NCBI RefSeq assembly: GCF_964340395.1
Contig: NC_135549.1
Location: 18,113,342-18,177,341, forward strand
Origin: Glandiceps talaboti
Lineage: Eukaryota > Hemichordata > Enteropneusta > Spengelidae
Length of the DNA stretch: 64,000 nt
Direction: 5' to 3'
The position numbers and the translations under genes are program-made. Under the pieces are notes generated by a model, which was given only the letters and a program-made list of their open reading frames with translations, was not told the DNA's origin and did no database searches. Position 1 is the first letter of the stretch; each line of letters begins with the position of its first letter. Below, piece by piece: positions 62,272 through 64,000 of the stretch.

Positions 62272-63032
62272 GTCTAGAAGAATGTTGTGATTTAATGTGT
62301 CAAACACTTTCCTGAGATCTATGAAAATACCGAAAGTGATCAGTCCATTGTCATTTTTTCTGCGATGTCAGAGACAATGTCCGCAAGGGCAAGTTTTGTA
62401 CCGTGTTTTTTGCGAAATCCATACTGAGATTTTTAAGAGAATATCATGTTTCTCTAGGTACTCAACGAGTTGTTTGTCCACAATTGATTCGAAAATTTTA
62501 GTAAGTATAGGAAGAATCGATATGGGTCTATAGTTGCAGACATCAGAAACAGGTCCTTTTTTATCGACGGGTATCACTTTTGCTATTTTCAGTTGATTGG
62601 GGAAAATACCTTGGCTTAATGAACAGTTAAGCTTAATGATATGTGCGAGTGGAAGACCAATAATGTTTGCAACATATGTTTAACGACTTTTGGGTGAATC
62701 TTGTCTTGCCCAACTGATTTCTTAGGGTAAAGTCGTTCAATTTCTCTGATAACGTCAAATTTACTGACTAGGCGAAAGAAAAACGAATGTAGATAGTTCC
62801 CCCTCAGAAATTGATGAAAATCGATGTCCGTTTTGATTTTGGCAGCAAGGTTTGGGCCTACATTTGTGAAATAATCATTGAATTCTTCTGCAATGTCACT
62901 TCTACTTGTGAGGGTTGTTTTGTTGGGGCAGTTGGAGTTCAAATTAGTGGGGGATGACTTTTTCTTGCTTTTGTTCAGAATTCCATTGATCACTTGCCAA
63001 GTCTTGGTTGTATTTCCTTGGGCGTTTAGCAT
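62272..63032 (-). pseudogene. LINE reverse transcriptase fragment, unit 2
   Basis: Copy of the RT fragment at 58359-59119, with the same frameshifts and one amino acid difference seen (FDVIREIERL against FDVISEIERL). Confidence 0.85.
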
Positions 63033-63119
63033 TGAATCTGCAAAATATTTATTTTTGTGTCAATTATTTGGGAGAAATTATAAGAATCGGGTAGTGTTGT
63101 GTAATGAGAAGACGGAGGG

Positions 63120-63212
63120 TTAGTCCATAGTCATATCAATATTCAAATCACCAAGGACAACACATTCCCGACCTTTGACTGAGAGCTGGTCAAGGCAAGC
63201 CTCAGAACTGTC
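63120..63212 (-). pseudogene. LINE AP-endonuclease fragment, unit 2
   Basis: Copy of the endonuclease scrap at 59207-59299. Confidence 0.6.
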
Positions 63213-64000
63213 TTATGTCATTAAAAAAAAGCCTGCATGTCCATATTTACATAATTTTTAATTATGCCAATTTGTCAAAGTAATTGGTGTATTAATGATT
63301 AATGTAATAAGTACTGGGGTTTAGAATATAGAAGAACCGTGTCAAAAAAACAAATGGCTGCAATACTACTTCGTACTTTTGTTCCAAATGTTTTTGTCGG
63401 GAAAGAATACATTACTGAAGGATTTAGAAGTCATTACTCTATGACGTCACAAAAGAATAACAAAATTAAAAGTTATCATATGATGTGGAACCTTTGTTGT
63501 TATGACGACAAACATCATTTCACAAAAAGCTGAAATATACATTGTCAATTAACAATAATAATAATAATTTAGTTAATATCGAACGATAAAACACTCCCAA
63601 TAGATACACAATCAAAAGAGATAATTTCTAAAAAAAAAAATTTAAAAAAATCCTCTAAATAAACGAAGTCAGTTGACAGTAATCACACCGCTGTGAAATT
63701 AAATAAGTACTGGTCAGCAGCTAATGTTATAAATTATATTGGGCATTCATTCATGATTATAAGTTTTCTTTCATATAATGTCAATACTAAAAACTGCTTT
63801 AGCGGACTAAAAGCCATTATTAGATAATGTCGTGTCATCCTTGTTTCCATTAGATATTAAAATTAATTGATGCCCAAGGTCGTAAATAGTGTTTACTACA
63901 GTAGCCCCGACGCATTATAAACCTGCATATTTAATAGAATATAATGTGTATTGTCACTCACATATTTCACAACCCCTATATTCGCAATAAATGAACATTC

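Larger units (their letters stand above)
60923..64000 (+). repeat. Tandem duplication unit 2 (continues past window end)
   Basis: A nearly identical copy of 57010-60087. Because it runs to the window edge, its true length and whether more copies follow are unknown. Confidence 0.9.

Overview
The window looks like nuclear DNA of an intron-rich, AT-rich invertebrate animal, probably a marine bilaterian. The two recognisable multi-exon genes have GT-AG introns of hundreds of bases to several kb. Between them lie long microsatellites, minisatellites, fold-back elements, broken non-LTR retrotransposons and segmental duplications. I cannot name the species. Most long open frames here are repeat artefacts, because 18-bp or di/tetranucleotide arrays have no stop codons.

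Region 1 to about 19,050 is repeat- and duplication-rich. It holds a hairpin at 361-452 and an inverted copy (541-1279) of sequence found in direct orientation at 6779-7310 and 14920-15430. Two direct blocks (about 6779-8840 and 14920-19040) carry the 5' region of a lectin gene with a conserved signal-peptide-like exon (7541, 15825 and 16243). A 38-bp minisatellite and downstream sequence (9429-12400) recur at 25957-31660.

Region 19,098-25,256 is a plus-strand gene for a type I membrane C-type lectin. Eight exons join in frame: two C-type lectin domains (both with an EPN motif), a Thr-rich mucin-like stalk, one membrane segment and a short tyrosine-containing tail. The start exon is probably one of the upstream signal-peptide copies, but that splice is unresolved.

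Region 25,957-37,300 holds the second copy of the duplication, interrupted by a 1,354-bp transposon with inverted ends and a TAA target duplication; the other copy supplies the empty site. It also holds a minus-strand LINE remnant with a YADD motif, pentanucleotide arrays and a fold-back MITE.

Region 37,340-48,241 is a plus-strand gene for an F-box/WD40 protein. Ten exons join in frame to 769 aa: disordered N-terminus, F-box, seven WD repeats. It is a likely SCF ubiquitin-ligase substrate receptor. Intron 1 holds a 1.6-kb 18-bp minisatellite, intron 2 two fold-back elements, and intron 3 four POU octamers spaced 11 bp apart.

Region 48,242-64,000 contains a 39-bp minisatellite, a possible small minus-strand gene (52336-52515), a compound trinucleotide tract and the first exon of an ankyrin/TRPC-like gene (55374-55529). 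These are followed by a 1.25-kb fold-back element (55588-56836) and a nearly identical direct duplication with period 3,913 bp, each copy carrying a frameshifted LINE endonuclease/RT fragment.

The two complete genes show no functional link. One is a cell-surface carbohydrate-recognition protein and the other an intracellular ubiquitin-ligase adaptor.
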